Assembly (NCBI GenBank): GCA_022072055.1
Contig: JAJVIK010000007.1
Location: 372,001-436,000 of the forward strand
Length of the DNA: 64,000 bases
Source: a bacterium
GTDB lineage: Bacteria; Hinthialibacterota; Hinthialibacteria; OLB16
Reading direction: 5' to 3'
This document shows positions 34,348 to 43,128 of this stretch, in pieces (position 1 is the first letter of the stretch; each line of letters opens with the position of its first letter). The translations under genes and the position numbers were made by a program. The notes under the pieces are model-generated. The model saw only the letters and a program-made list of their open reading frames with translations. It had not been told where the DNA came from and made no database searches.

Positions 34348-34393
34348 GGGAGGGGGTGACCCCTCGGTCACTCCCTCCCTCAACCCTTCTTTT
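34348..34393 (+). terminator. Rho-independent terminator-like hairpin
   Basis: A 14-bp stem with one G-U pair (GGGAGGGGGTGACC with GGTCACTCCCTCCC, loop CCTC, 34348-34379) is followed after a few bases by TTCTTTT. It lies 14 bp after the secreted repeat protein and separates it from the Rieske operon. Confidence 0.75.
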
Positions 34394-34426
34394 CGTTCGA
34401 GGCCGGAGCGATTAGTCTCGGCCCCC

Positions 34427-34927
34427 ATGGAACGTCGGAACTTCTTCCTCTCCACCCTATCGCTTCTGAGCGCGGGGACTGTCGCGGCGATGGCCGCCGC
34501 GCCCGCGGCGCTGCATGCCCTCTCCCCGCTGCTCAAGCGCGCCAAGAACAACCACGACTGGCATGATCTGGGACCGGTTGAGGACCTGACCGCCGATCAG
34601 CCGCTCAAGAAGACCATCGAGGTGGTCCGCAAGGATGGCTGGCAACTCCGTCGCCAAGACCAGGCGGTTTACCTGATTCCGGGCGCTGGAGGGCCGGTGG
34701 CTGTGTCCTCGATTTGCCCGCATCTGGGATGTCCGGTTTCGTATAGCGCCGAAAGCGCTCAGTTCGAGTGTCCCTGCCACAAGTCATTCTGGGGTCCGGA
34801 TGGGAAGCGGACCTCCGGCCCCTCGCCGCGCGACTTGGATCCCCTTCCGACAAAAGTCGAGGAGGGCCGCCTTTACTGCCGCTGGGTCACCTATCAAACC
34901 GGGATCGAGACCCCGGTCGAGGCTTGA
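34427..34927 (+). CDS. Rieske [2Fe-2S] protein of a cytochrome bc-type complex
   Basis: 166 aa. A twin-arginine start (ERRNFFLSTLSLLSAG) gives a membrane anchor exported folded by Tat. The cluster boxes are CPHLGC (C97, H99, C102) and CPCHKS (C115, C117, H118), the complete set of two Cys plus two His ligands and the disulfide pair. It transfers electrons from quinol at the Qo site to a c-type cytochrome. The cytochrome b/c fusion begins 20 bp downstream, so the two form a two-gene bc complex operon. Confidence 0.94.
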   Translation: MERRNFFLSTLSLLSAGTVAAMAAAPAALHALSPLLKRAKNNHDWHDLGPVEDLTADQPLKKTIEVVRKDGWQLRRQDQAVYLIPGAGGPVAVSSICPHLGCPVSYSAESAQFECPCHKSFWGPDGKRTSGPSPRDLDPLPTKVEEGRLYCRWVTYQTGIETPVEA

Positions 34928-34947
34928 AGGGGGGACCTGGGGGAGCC

Positions 34948-36309
34948 GTGGGCGGTTGGCTTGAGGAACGGACCGGACTCCCGAGCGCGCTCCGGCGCTG
35001 GTGCGAGCGCCCGATTCCCGGAGGCGCCCGATGGTCTTATTCCCTCGGCGCGGCCTTGTTGGCGCTGCTCCTTGTTCAGGTGACAACCGGCATCGCGCTC
35101 TCCTTGTCCTACTCGCCCAGCGCCGACACCGCCCACTCCAGCGTGCAGTTCATCATGGAGGAGGCCTTTCTCGGGCAATTCATCCGCTCGCTCCACTATC
35201 ATGGAACCAACTTCACGGTCACTTTTCTGATCCTCACCGCCGTGCGGTTGGTGATCGCGCGGGCCTACCGGAAACCCCGGGAGATTCAGTGGCTGGTCGC
35301 TTTCGCGCTCGGCATGCTGGTGCTGGCCACCGCCATCACGGGCTATGTGTTGCCGTGGGACCAGTACGGTTATTGGGGGACCCAGGTTCGGACCTCGATC
35401 ATGGGGTCGGGTCCGGTGGTGGGCCCGAGGCTTAAGACCTTCGTGCTGGGGGGAAATGAGCTCGGCAACCTGACACTCACCCGTTTCTACACCGCCCATG
35501 CCCTGCTGCTTCCGGCGCTGTTTGCTGTTCTGCTGCCGGTGTATTTCCGTCTCGCGGCGCGCCATGGAGTCCCCACCCCCAAGGGAGGCGCGGAGCCGGT
35601 GGTTCCCTACTGGCCGTTCCAGGCGGCCCGTGACAACAGTTTCGCGCTGCTGGTTCTGGCGGCGCTTTTTGGGGTGGCGCTCTTGTTTCCCGCTCGACTG
35701 GGGGAGGTCGCGGATCCCCAGGTGACCTATCCCGCGCGCCCGGAGTGGTATTTCCTGTGGCTCTTCCAGACCCTCAAGTACTTCAAGGGTCCGCTTGAAG
35801 TGGTCGGCACGGTGGTCATTCCGCATGCCGTGGCGGTGGTGGTCGCGCTGCTGCCGTTCTTGGATCGTGGGGAATCCTGGAGCGGGCTGGGACGAAGAGC
35901 GGTTCTGGGGATCCTCGCCCTGATTGTTTGCGGGTGGGCCTCGCTTTCGGCGCTCGCGCTCTGGGAGGACCTCAAGTCGGGGCACTTCGCGGAGCTCGCC
36001 CTCTGGGAGGCGACTCCCGATGAAGGTTGGGATGTGGAGGGTTGTTACAAGCAGAAGTGCGCGAAGTGCCACGGGCGGGATGGAGCCGGATATCTGGATT
36101 CAACCCCGGATTTCACCCTGCCGGAGTATTGGAAAGGCGCGCGCTCGGATGTGCGTCTGATCAAGGCTATCCTCAAGGGGATTCCCAACGAAAACATCCC
36201 GGAGGATGAGCGGATGCCCGCTTTCGAGAAGGAGCTCACCCCAGGACAAGCCAAGGCGATGGTCGTTTGGAAGCTGCGACCTTTTGGGGAGGCTTCTGAA
36301 AAGGAGTAG
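34948..36309 (+). CDS. Cytochrome b6/subunit IV-like protein fused to a C-terminal cytochrome c domain
   Basis: 453 aa. Residues about 1-210 match cytochrome b6 (LPWDQYGYWGTQV) and 230-350 match subunit IV (PEWYFLWLFQTLKYFKG, the Qo PEWY motif). The last 100 residues hold one c-heme site, CAKCH at 371-375. The first-pair histidines are present as H83 (RSLHYHG) and H184 (FYTAHALLLP). The second-pair positions are Thr97 (ILTAVRL, where b6 has LHVFR) and Tyr199 (LLPVYFR, where b6 has MHF). It may therefore hold one b heme instead of two. GTG 34948 follows GGGGGAG; the frame extends upstream only by overlapping the Rieske gene. Confidence 0.9.
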   Translation: MGGWLEERTGLPSALRRWCERPIPGGARWSYSLGAALLALLLVQVTTGIALSLSYSPSADTAHSSVQFIMEEAFLGQFIRSLHYHGTNFTVTFLILTAVRLVIARAYRKPREIQWLVAFALGMLVLATAITGYVLPWDQYGYWGTQVRTSIMGSGPVVGPRLKTFVLGGNELGNLTLTRFYTAHALLLPALFAVLLPVYFRLAARHGVPTPKGGAEPVVPYWPFQAARDNSFALLVLAALFGVALLFPARLGEVADPQVTYPARPEWYFLWLFQTLKYFKGPLEVVGTVVIPHAVAVVVALLPFLDRGESWSGLGRRAVLGILALIVCGWASLSALALWEDLKSGHFAELALWEATPDEGWDVEGCYKQKCAKCHGRDGAGYLDSTPDFTLPEYWKGARSDVRLIKAILKGIPNENIPEDERMPAFEKELTPGQAKAMVVWKLRPFGEASEKE

Positions 36310-36310
36310 G

Positions 36311-37720
36311 TTAACTCGACTTGTGCAGCGCAAGCCCCTCGGAGGCTCTTCGCGCCCGCCAATCGGCCAGGTTCAGCAATTGGAGTTTGTGGATTGAGTA
36401 GAGGATCCCCAGCAAAAGCAGGCCGCCATAGACAATGAACGGCGCCCAATCCCCCAGCGCGGCCCACCTCCCCATCATCACATCCGCGAAGTCCTGACTC
36501 AGGATGAATGGGGGATAGAGATCGTAGTCTGGATACCCCACCCATTTGAGGAAGCGATCCCAGAAGGTGAGGCTTTCCTGGTAGTGGACCAGCGTGTTGA
36601 AACCGTTGATCACAAAGCCAAGCGCTCCAAGCGCAAGCAGGGACATCCGCAGGGAAAAACTCTTCCACTCCCGGCACACCAGCACCCCGATAAAGAGCGC
36701 AAGGGCGGGGACAATCGGGATCAGATAGCGAGGACCGGGATTGTCCCCTCCGCGGAAGTCGGCGTACACCGCATACAGGCTGAACTTGGCCCCGACAATC
36801 GCCAAGAGGGACAACGCCAGGACCCGGTCCCGCCGCCAGGTCGAGACAATCCCGTGAAGCAGTAAGGCAAGCACCGGGGCAAAGAGCACAAGGCCGAGGT
36901 TCGGACTCAACAGGAGGACCGGGAGGCTTTCCTTGAGGATTGAAAGGGAAAAGCGGCGGTTGGCGTACGCGGGTCCCCACCAGTCGCCGAACCTCCAGAG
37001 GTTTGTGGCGATCTGAAGTCCGATTCCGAGCAGGGTGAGGGTTCCCGCCACCCACAACACTTTCCGGACCGAGACCTGAAAGCGCCCCTTCGGGTCGAAA
37101 AGCAGGAGAAGGAACATTCCCGGCCAAGTCACCAGGGTGGTGATCCGATTGGTGACCGTGAGTCCCACCGCAAAGCCGAACAGGAACAGGTGGAGGAGCC
37201 TCCCGGACCTCCGGAACTCCAAGGCCGCATGGATCGCGAGCAGGATCAGCACTCCGGCGAGCGGCTGACGAAAGAGATCCCGAGAGTAGGTCCACCAGGG
37301 TGTGGCGAACCCGAGAACAAAGGTCATCGCCAAGGCGGGCCAAAACTTGTTTTCCAGCCGATAAAGGATCAGGAAAAAGATCACCAAACCCAGGGCGCAG
37401 ACCCACTGGTTGAAAGTCGCGACCAGTGTCATTCTCCAGCTGGACTCCAGAAAGTCAGGCGCCGGCCAGAAGGTGTCCAAGGTTCCTCCCAGCAGGTACA
37501 ACGGGATGCAGAGAATGGCTTGGAGAAGACCATAACGTCCGGTGGGACGGCCTTGGGCGTCCTCGACCGTGATGATCGAGGCGGGGATGACCAGGGAGCC
37601 TTTCGATACAAGCGACTCGGTGGTGTGGAAGCTTACAAAGCTGTCCACCGTGTAGAGGTGTCCCGGGGTGGTGGCGAGATACAGGAGCGAAAAGAGGAGG
37701 AAGAGGTAGAACCATCTCAT
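36311..37720 (-). CDS. GT-C-fold membrane glycosyltransferase-like protein
   Basis: 469 aa with about ten hydrophobic helices. The first lumenal loop has the acidic motif LYTVDSFVSF after helix 1, resembling the D-x-E-type motif of GT39/ArnT-like lipid-linked sugar transferases. The later loop FRGGDNPGPRYLIPIVPALALFIG is typical of the same group. It would transfer sugars from a polyprenyl carrier; acceptor unknown. ATG 37720 is preferred over GTG 37729 because GGAGG lies nine bases upstream of the ATG. It converges on the cytochrome gene with a one-base gap. Confidence 0.75.
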   Translation of the reverse strand: MRWFYLFLLFSLLYLATTPGHLYTVDSFVSFHTTESLVSKGSLVIPASIITVEDAQGRPTGRYGLLQAILCIPLYLLGGTLDTFWPAPDFLESSWRMTLVATFNQWVCALGLVIFFLILYRLENKFWPALAMTFVLGFATPWWTYSRDLFRQPLAGVLILLAIHAALEFRRSGRLLHLFLFGFAVGLTVTNRITTLVTWPGMFLLLLFDPKGRFQVSVRKVLWVAGTLTLLGIGLQIATNLWRFGDWWGPAYANRRFSLSILKESLPVLLLSPNLGLVLFAPVLALLLHGIVSTWRRDRVLALSLLAIVGAKFSLYAVYADFRGGDNPGPRYLIPIVPALALFIGVLVCREWKSFSLRMSLLALGALGFVINGFNTLVHYQESLTFWDRFLKWVGYPDYDLYPPFILSQDFADVMMGRWAALGDWAPFIVYGGLLLLGILYSIHKLQLLNLADWRARRASEGLALHKSS

Positions 37721-37926
37721 GAGAACCACCCTCCAGAAAGGAGGAGTCTAGCCGGACCCTCGACGCTTGTCTAGTACTGTAAGAAAAACGCCATAAAGAC
37801 GAATTGTCGCGTTCCTTCATCCCTTGAGGTCCCGGTTCCTCCCCGCGGCTTGGGTCGGCGCTGTCGGGGTGATACGATCCAAAAGCTCATCGCACATCAG
37901 GGCACCGCCCACTCTCCGGAGATCGC

Positions 37927-38745
37927 ATGGCCCCCAAGAATCTTGTCAAAGCTTACCGAAATGAAGACTTCCTGAAAGGTCCGGATGCCCGCCTGGTCCG
38001 GATCCTGGCGGAGTACCTGGAGCCGGAGAGCCGCTTCCGACGTCTCAAGGTGCAGGACACGGTGGTCTTCTTCGGGAGCGCCCGGTCCCTGCCGATGGAT
38101 GAGGCCAACCGGCGCTGGAAGGAACTGGAGGTCCGTCTCAAGCAGAAGCCGTACGGCAAGAAGGAGCGTTTGGAGCGGGAGATGGGGATGCTCTCGCTGC
38201 GGATGGCGGAGTACTACGAGGCCGCGCGGGAGCTCGCCAAACGTCTCACTCAGTGGTCCAGGACCCTTCCGGGAAAGATGAAACGGTTCGTGGTGTGCTC
38301 GGGCGGCGGGCCGGGGATGATGGAAGCCGCCAACCGGGGCGCGAAGGAGGGGGGAGGACTTTCGGTGGGGCTGAACATCAGCCTTCCCTTCGAGCAGGAC
38401 CCAAACCCTTACATCCCCGATGACCTGTGTTTCGAGTTCCACTACTTCTTCATGCGCAAGCTCTGGTTCGCGTACCTCGCGCGCGGGATGGTGATCTTCC
38501 CCGGCGGGTTCGGAACCCTCGACGAAATGCTTGAAATCCTGACCCTGGTCCAAACCCGGAAGCTCAAGAAGGTCCTGCCGATTGTGGTTTTCGGCAGGGA
38601 TTATTGGAGCCAGATTCTCGATTTTGACGCCCTGGTTCGGTGGGGCACCATCTCCCCTCAGGACCTCGCGCTGTTTCGGATGATGGATGATGTGGACGAG
38701 GCTTTTGAGTATCTCAAGACGGAGCTCACCCGGCTGTATCTCTGA
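37927..38745 (+). CDS. LOG-family protein (nucleotide 5'-monophosphate phosphoribohydrolase-like)
   Basis: 272 aa. Rossmann-like fold with GGGPGMMEAANRGAKEGGG and the signature PGGFGTLDEMLEIL. Members called lysine decarboxylase-like actually release bases from nucleoside monophosphates. The N-terminal 115 residues form a long helical extension compared with the small (about 190 aa) LOG proteins, as in the larger bacterial subclass. ATG 37927 follows GGAGATCGC. The next gene, a carbohydrate kinase, starts 17 bp downstream on the same strand. Confidence 0.9.
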   Translation: MAPKNLVKAYRNEDFLKGPDARLVRILAEYLEPESRFRRLKVQDTVVFFGSARSLPMDEANRRWKELEVRLKQKPYGKKERLEREMGMLSLRMAEYYEAARELAKRLTQWSRTLPGKMKRFVVCSGGGPGMMEAANRGAKEGGGLSVGLNISLPFEQDPNPYIPDDLCFEFHYFFMRKLWFAYLARGMVIFPGGFGTLDEMLEILTLVQTRKLKKVLPIVVFGRDYWSQILDFDALVRWGTISPQDLALFRMMDDVDEAFEYLKTELTRLYL

Positions 38746-38762
38746 ACGCGAGGCATTCCCCC

Positions 38763-40289
38763 TTGAAAGACGCGATCCTGGCGGTTGACTTAGGAACCTC
38801 CCGCATTCGGTCGGGGGTCTTCTTGCCCGATGGCTCGTGCACCGCGGTCGCGGCCCGGGATTATCCGATCCTCTCCCCCGAAGAGGGCGCCGCCGAACAG
38901 GAGCCTCTGGCCTGGAAATCGGGATTCTTCGAAACAGTTCGTGAAGCGCTTGAAAAAGCCGGCGCCTTGCGGATTGAGGGCGTGTGCCTTTCGGGACAGA
39001 TGCACGGGACTGTGCTTCTCGATCGGGAACAAGGGCTACTGGGGAACGCCATTATCTGGTGTGACCAGCGGGGTGGGAAATCCGTTCGGTCGATTCTGGA
39101 AGGGGTGGGGCGCGACAGGCACGGCCAAATCACCGGCAACCCGCTCGCGTCCGGGTTCCAAGCCGCGACCCTGGCCTATCTCAAGGTCGCTCAGCCTGAG
39201 CGTTTCAACCAAATCGGAGCCGTTCTCCTTCCCAAGGATTATCTGATCCGGGAGCTCACCGGGGAGTTTGTGAGCGAGCCCACGGATGCCGTGTCCACCG
39301 GAATGCTGGACCTGAAATTCGACACAGGCGGCGCTCCGGATTGGTCCGAGGAGGTTTTGGCATTCCTTGAAGTTCCCCGGAGCGGGCTGCCGGATCTCAT
39401 TCCCTCACTTCCCTCGAAAGGGGGCGCCAATCGTCCGCTCACCCTCAGTGAAGAAGCCGCGCGGACCTGTGGGTTGCCCGGTGGCCTGCCGGTCCTCGCC
39501 TTCGGAGGCGATGCGGTCATCGGCGGGGAACTGGTGGTCGGGGAGGGGACCGAGGGAGAGGCGGTGGGATTGGTCTCCAGCGGCGGCCAGCTCCTTGTGG
39601 CCGGAGACCGACCTTTTCCAGACCCGGGTCGCGGAGTGCATCTGCTGCCGCGCATGGAAGCGGGAAAGTGGTTCTCCATGGCGGCCTTCCTGGCGGCGGG
39701 GCTGTCGCTGGAATGGTGGCGGTCACTGCTTACAGGAGCTCTGGGCGTCGAGATGCGATATGAGAACCTGCTGGCGGAGGCGGCGCGGGTCCCTCCCGGA
39801 GCGGAGGGCCTGGGGTTCGCGCCGCACATCGCCGGAGAGCGCACCCCCCTTCTCGACCCTGAGGCTCGTGGTGTCTTCTGGGGGGTGAGCAAGGCTCACG
39901 GCGCGGGCCACTTTGTCCGCGCGATCCTTGAAGGAGTGGCGATGAGCTTCCGCCAGGGACTGGAGATTCTTGATGCAAGCGGAGGGCCGATCCGGACCTT
40001 CAGCCTGGGGGGCGGGGGTGTGAAGAGCCCTTTGTGGCGTCAAATCTTCGCGGATGTCTTGAACCGCGAGGTTCGGACCCTATCAGATATCGCGGAGACT
40101 TCGCTGGTGGGGGCGGCCTACTGCGGGGCGCGGGTGCTGGGGTGGGACCTTGGGGGATGGAGACCGGCACGCCTGGAGGGCCACCAACCGAACCCGCGGG
40201 CCGCGCGGGAAATGGAGAGACGCTACAAGGAATTCCTTCAAGTCGCGCCGGCCCTCCAAAACATTCGGAGGTCTGGAGCTGGGGTGTAA
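38763..40289 (+). CDS. xylB: Xylulokinase-like FGGY carbohydrate kinase
   Basis: 508 aa. FGGY kinase with the phosphate-1 loop LAVDLGTSRIRSG at the N-terminus, CLSGQMHGTVLLD (the GQMHG of xylulokinases), IIWCDQRGG, and adenosine-loop GGGGVKSPLWRQIFADVLNREV near residue 420. It likely phosphorylates D-xylulose or a related ketose, feeding the pentose phosphate pathway. The start is TTG 38763 with GCGAGG upstream; no ATG sits nearby. No isomerase or transporter flanks it. It ends convergently with miaB, five bases apart. Confidence 0.88.
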   Translation: MKDAILAVDLGTSRIRSGVFLPDGSCTAVAARDYPILSPEEGAAEQEPLAWKSGFFETVREALEKAGALRIEGVCLSGQMHGTVLLDREQGLLGNAIIWCDQRGGKSVRSILEGVGRDRHGQITGNPLASGFQAATLAYLKVAQPERFNQIGAVLLPKDYLIRELTGEFVSEPTDAVSTGMLDLKFDTGGAPDWSEEVLAFLEVPRSGLPDLIPSLPSKGGANRPLTLSEEAARTCGLPGGLPVLAFGGDAVIGGELVVGEGTEGEAVGLVSSGGQLLVAGDRPFPDPGRGVHLLPRMEAGKWFSMAAFLAAGLSLEWWRSLLTGALGVEMRYENLLAEAARVPPGAEGLGFAPHIAGERTPLLDPEARGVFWGVSKAHGAGHFVRAILEGVAMSFRQGLEILDASGGPIRTFSLGGGGVKSPLWRQIFADVLNREVRTLSDIAETSLVGAAYCGARVLGWDLGGWRPARLEGHQPNPRAAREMERRYKEFLQVAPALQNIRRSGAGV

Positions 40290-40294
40290 TCCCC

Positions 40295-41677
40295 TCACGC
40301 CCCCACCGAGGTGGTTCGACCCACCATTTCCCCGCGCAGGGTGACCGGCTTGCAGTCGGTGACCAGCGCCTCGACCGTTTCGCCGATCGGCGGCCATTCG
40401 GAAGGATCCTCCGGTGTCTCCAGGCTGATGACCTTATTGGTCCGGGTGCGGCCCTTGACGCGGGTGAGGGGCTGTTCCGGATCCGCGCCGGGGAGTCCCT
40501 CGATCAACACTTCCACGGTTTTCCCAAGGGCCAAGAGGTTCAGGGACAGACTGATGGATTCCTGAAGCTCGATCAGACGCGCGAGGCGCTCCGATTTCTC
40601 CTCCTCGGAGACGCGATCCTCCCAACGGTGGGCCGCGGTCCGTTCGCGGCGGGAATACTTGAACATGAAGGCGCTGTCCCAACGCGCGCGCCGGACCGCA
40701 TCAAGAGTCTCCTCGAACTCGGCCTCGGTTTCGTTGGCGAATCCCACCATCAGGTCGGTCGAGATGCCGTACGAGAACGGCCGAGTCTCGCGCGGCCCGA
40801 AGACCTTCTCGATATAGGCCAGCTTCTCGAAATACTCCTCCACGACATACCCGCGCTTCATCTCCTTGAGCACCCGGTTGCTCCCGGCCTGAAGGGGGAA
40901 ATGGAAGTTCTCGCAGATGTTGTCGAACTCCGCCACGGTGTCGATCAGCTTGGGCGTGATATCCTGCGGGTGCGAGGTGGTGAAGCGAATCCGGGAAAGC
41001 TCCTCGATACGGCTCACGCGCGCAAGCAAGTCGGCGAAGTCCACCCCTTCAAAGCGGTAGGAGTCCACATTTTGCCCTATCAGGGTGACCTCGCGGTATC
41101 CTTGACGGACCAGCGACACGCATTCAGCGACCACATCCTCCGGGGGACGGCACACCTCCTTCCCCCGGGTGTAGGGAACCACGCAGAACGAGCAGACCTT
41201 GTTGCAGCCCTGCATGATCGAGACAAAGGCGGGATATCGAAGCGGACCCGACCGAATGGGAAGATACTCCGGCTCATCGAACAGGTCCGACTCGGAACGC
41301 GCGGTTTCCACCTGGGGTCCCATCCCGGCGGCGGCCTGTTCGATCAGGCTTGGAATGCGCGGGATGGCGTGGGTTCCCGCGACCACATCCACCACCCCGG
41401 AGCGTTTGACCAACTCGATCCCTTCCTTTTGGGCCATGCACCCGGCGACCGCGATCATCCGCCCGGGGCGCTCCTTCTTGTAATGCGCGAGACGACCCAA
41501 AGTCCCGTACACCCGCGATTCGGCGCTGTCGCGAATCGCGCAGGTGTTGAGGATCAGCAGGTCCGCGAGCTCCTCGGAAAGCGCGGGTTCATGCCCAGCC
41601 GCCACCAGGTAGCGCTCGATGCGACCGGTGTCATAGACATTCATCTGGCAACCGAAGGTCAGGACTTTGAATTTCAT
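40295..41677 (-). CDS. miaB: tRNA-2-methylthio-N6-dimethylallyladenosine synthase
   Basis: 460 aa. Radical-SAM methylthiotransferase that adds a methylthio group to i6A37 of tRNAs. The N-terminal cluster ligands are C10, C46 and C80; the radical-SAM cluster CNKVCSFC is C158, C162, C165. TSHPQD, PLQAGSNRVLKEMKRGY and a C-terminal TRAM domain (residues about 390-455) complete the family pattern. SYGISTDLMVGF agrees with MiaB rather than MtaB or RimO. It is the last gene of the leftward run that includes the GT2 gene just upstream. Confidence 0.95.
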   Translation of the reverse strand: MKFKVLTFGCQMNVYDTGRIERYLVAAGHEPALSEELADLLILNTCAIRDSAESRVYGTLGRLAHYKKERPGRMIAVAGCMAQKEGIELVKRSGVVDVVAGTHAIPRIPSLIEQAAAGMGPQVETARSESDLFDEPEYLPIRSGPLRYPAFVSIMQGCNKVCSFCVVPYTRGKEVCRPPEDVVAECVSLVRQGYREVTLIGQNVDSYRFEGVDFADLLARVSRIEELSRIRFTTSHPQDITPKLIDTVAEFDNICENFHFPLQAGSNRVLKEMKRGYVVEEYFEKLAYIEKVFGPRETRPFSYGISTDLMVGFANETEAEFEETLDAVRRARWDSAFMFKYSRRERTAAHRWEDRVSEEEKSERLARLIELQESISLSLNLLALGKTVEVLIEGLPGADPEQPLTRVKGRTRTNKVISLETPEDPSEWPPIGETVEALVTDCKPVTLRGEMVGRTTSVGA

Positions 41678-41680
41678 GGC

Positions 41681-42388
41681 TTACTTGCTCTCGCGGATGG
41701 ACTTCAGGACCACCTTGGCGATGCGCCAGGAGTCCACGAACGCCCGGTAACGGCTGGTGGCGGTCCCATCCGGATAGTGACATGAAATCGGGAGGTTGAC
41801 CACCTCGATCCCCATCCGCGCCGCCTTGACCAGGACCTCGGACTCCAGGGCGTAGCCATCCGAACGCAGCTCGATCCGCTCGAAAAGGTCCAGCGGATAG
41901 ACCCGCATCCCGCATTGGGCATCGGGGATTCGGGTCTTGGCCGCGAGGGAAATCAGGGTCGAGGAGCAGCCGTTGGAGAGCCTGCGGACCAGCGGCATTT
42001 CTTGGATGGTCTCCCCGGAAAAGCGATTCCCGACAAGGATCGCCTGGGGGCGATTCCGGTAGGCTTCAAGGAAGCGCGGGATCGCCTCCACGGGGTGCTG
42101 ACCATCGGCATCCAAGGTGAGAACATGGGAGAAACCGCCATCGCGCGCGACCGAGAATCCGGTCTTGAGCGCGGCCCCCTTGCCACGGTTGCGTTCGTGC
42201 GAAACCACGCGCCAGACCGGTTTTCCCTGAGCGACACGCTGGGTCCCATCCGTGCTCCCATCGTTGACCACAAGCGCGGGGAGTCCAAGCGCAAGGACCT
42301 CATCGAGGACATCCCCCAGGGAGGATTCGGCGTTATAGGCGGGGATGAGGAGGGTGATTTCCTGTCTGATTTCAGATGCTTGTGGCAT
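41681..42388 (-). CDS. Family 2 glycosyltransferase (polyprenyl-phosphate mannosyl-type)
   Basis: 235 aa. GT-A fold with LLIPAYNAESSL, VVNDGSTDGT, NRGKGAALKTGF and LTLDADGQHP, the DxD of nucleotide-sugar binding. It resembles dolichyl/undecaprenyl-phosphate mannose synthases lacking a membrane tail. The start is ATG 42388 near the conserved core; the frame extends to 42448 without support. It lies between the HepT/MntA pair and miaB. The product may supply a lipid-linked sugar to the GT-C enzyme at 36-38 kb; that link is inference. Confidence 0.87.
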   Translation of the reverse strand: MPQASEIRQEITLLIPAYNAESSLGDVLDEVLALGLPALVVNDGSTDGTQRVAQGKPVWRVVSHERNRGKGAALKTGFSVARDGGFSHVLTLDADGQHPVEAIPRFLEAYRNRPQAILVGNRFSGETIQEMPLVRRLSNGCSSTLISLAAKTRIPDAQCGMRVYPLDLFERIELRSDGYALESEVLVKAARMGIEVVNLPISCHYPDGTATSRYRAFVDSWRIAKVVLKSIRESK

Positions 42389-42460
42389 GGAAGAATGGCG
42401 TTGCCTTCGTGTGTGATGGGTCAACTCGCATCCCGCTGGGTCGCCCATGAACCACGCGGG

Positions 42461-42805
42461 TCACTCACGGGATTCCTCCAAGAGGGCTTGCGCGACTGTC
42501 TTAAGCGCCGGAACATTCTCTGTCGAAAAAGTCCAGATCAGCTCCACTTGAATGTTGAAGTATTCATGGACAAACCGGTCCCGGAGCCCCGAAATCCTTT
42601 GCCAAGGGATTTCAGGATGTTTGCCTTTGATCTCGGCCGGGAGTTTCTTCACCGCCTCGCCGATAATCTCGAGGTTCATCATGACCGCGTGAACAGTCTT
42701 TAGGTTGCCGCGGAAGTCCCCGAGGCTCAGACCTTCGACATAATCCTCGATCGCGGAGGCGGCGCTTACGATATCTTCAAGGTACAGATGAAAAGCCCGG
42801 GACAT
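42461..42805 (-). CDS. hepT: HepT-like HEPN ribonuclease toxin
   Basis: 114 aa. Small helical HEPN protein with the catalytic RX4HXY motif RDRFVHEY (R75, H80, Y82). In characterised HepT/MntA systems the motif cleaves RNA, and the Tyr is poly-AMPylated by MntA to silence it. The ATG at 42805 lies within the 3' end of mntA (29-nt overlap), so the pair is translationally coupled with the antitoxin first. The frame continues upstream only inside mntA. Confidence 0.9.
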   Translation of the reverse strand: MSRAFHLYLEDIVSAASAIEDYVEGLSLGDFRGNLKTVHAVMMNLEIIGEAVKKLPAEIKGKHPEIPWQRISGLRDRFVHEYFNIQVELIWTFSTENVPALKTVAQALLEESRE

Positions 42806-43100
42806 AGAGCGTCTCGTTAAGAACTCTCTCTCGAATCGCCGGTTTGAGGGTGCTCTCAAAGCCAACATCGACCCTGTGCTCGAACAGATCCTCCAAGTAT
42901 TCGATCAACCCCATGAAACCGTCAAATGTGACCGGCTCCATCTCCACGACGAAGTCCAAGTCGCTGTTCTCGGTCGCCTCTCCCCTGGCAATGGACCCGA
43001 ACAGACCGAGCTTGAGCACACCCATGCTTCTCAAATCGTCGCCATGGTCTTCAAGCGTCTTGAGAACCTCGGAGGCCGACAGAATCGCCTGCTGAACCAT
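42777..43100 (-). CDS. mntA: MntA-like minimal nucleotidyltransferase antitoxin
   Basis: 107 aa. Minimal nucleotidyltransferase with GSIARG (G35, S36) followed by SDLDFVVE (D47, D49), the GSX10DXD active site. In type VII toxin-antitoxin pairs it transfers AMP to HepT. It starts 28 bp after the ABC permease stop on the same strand, so the pair was placed directly behind a transporter operon that lacks its other subunits here. Confidence 0.92.
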   Translation of the reverse strand: MVQQAILSASEVLKTLEDHGDDLRSMGVLKLGLFGSIARGEATENSDLDFVVEMEPVTFDGFMGLIEYLEDLFEHRVDVGFESTLKPAIRERVLNETLYVPGFSSVP

Positions 43101-43128
43101 CGATTGAACCTCCTCCTGGAACGCCCCC

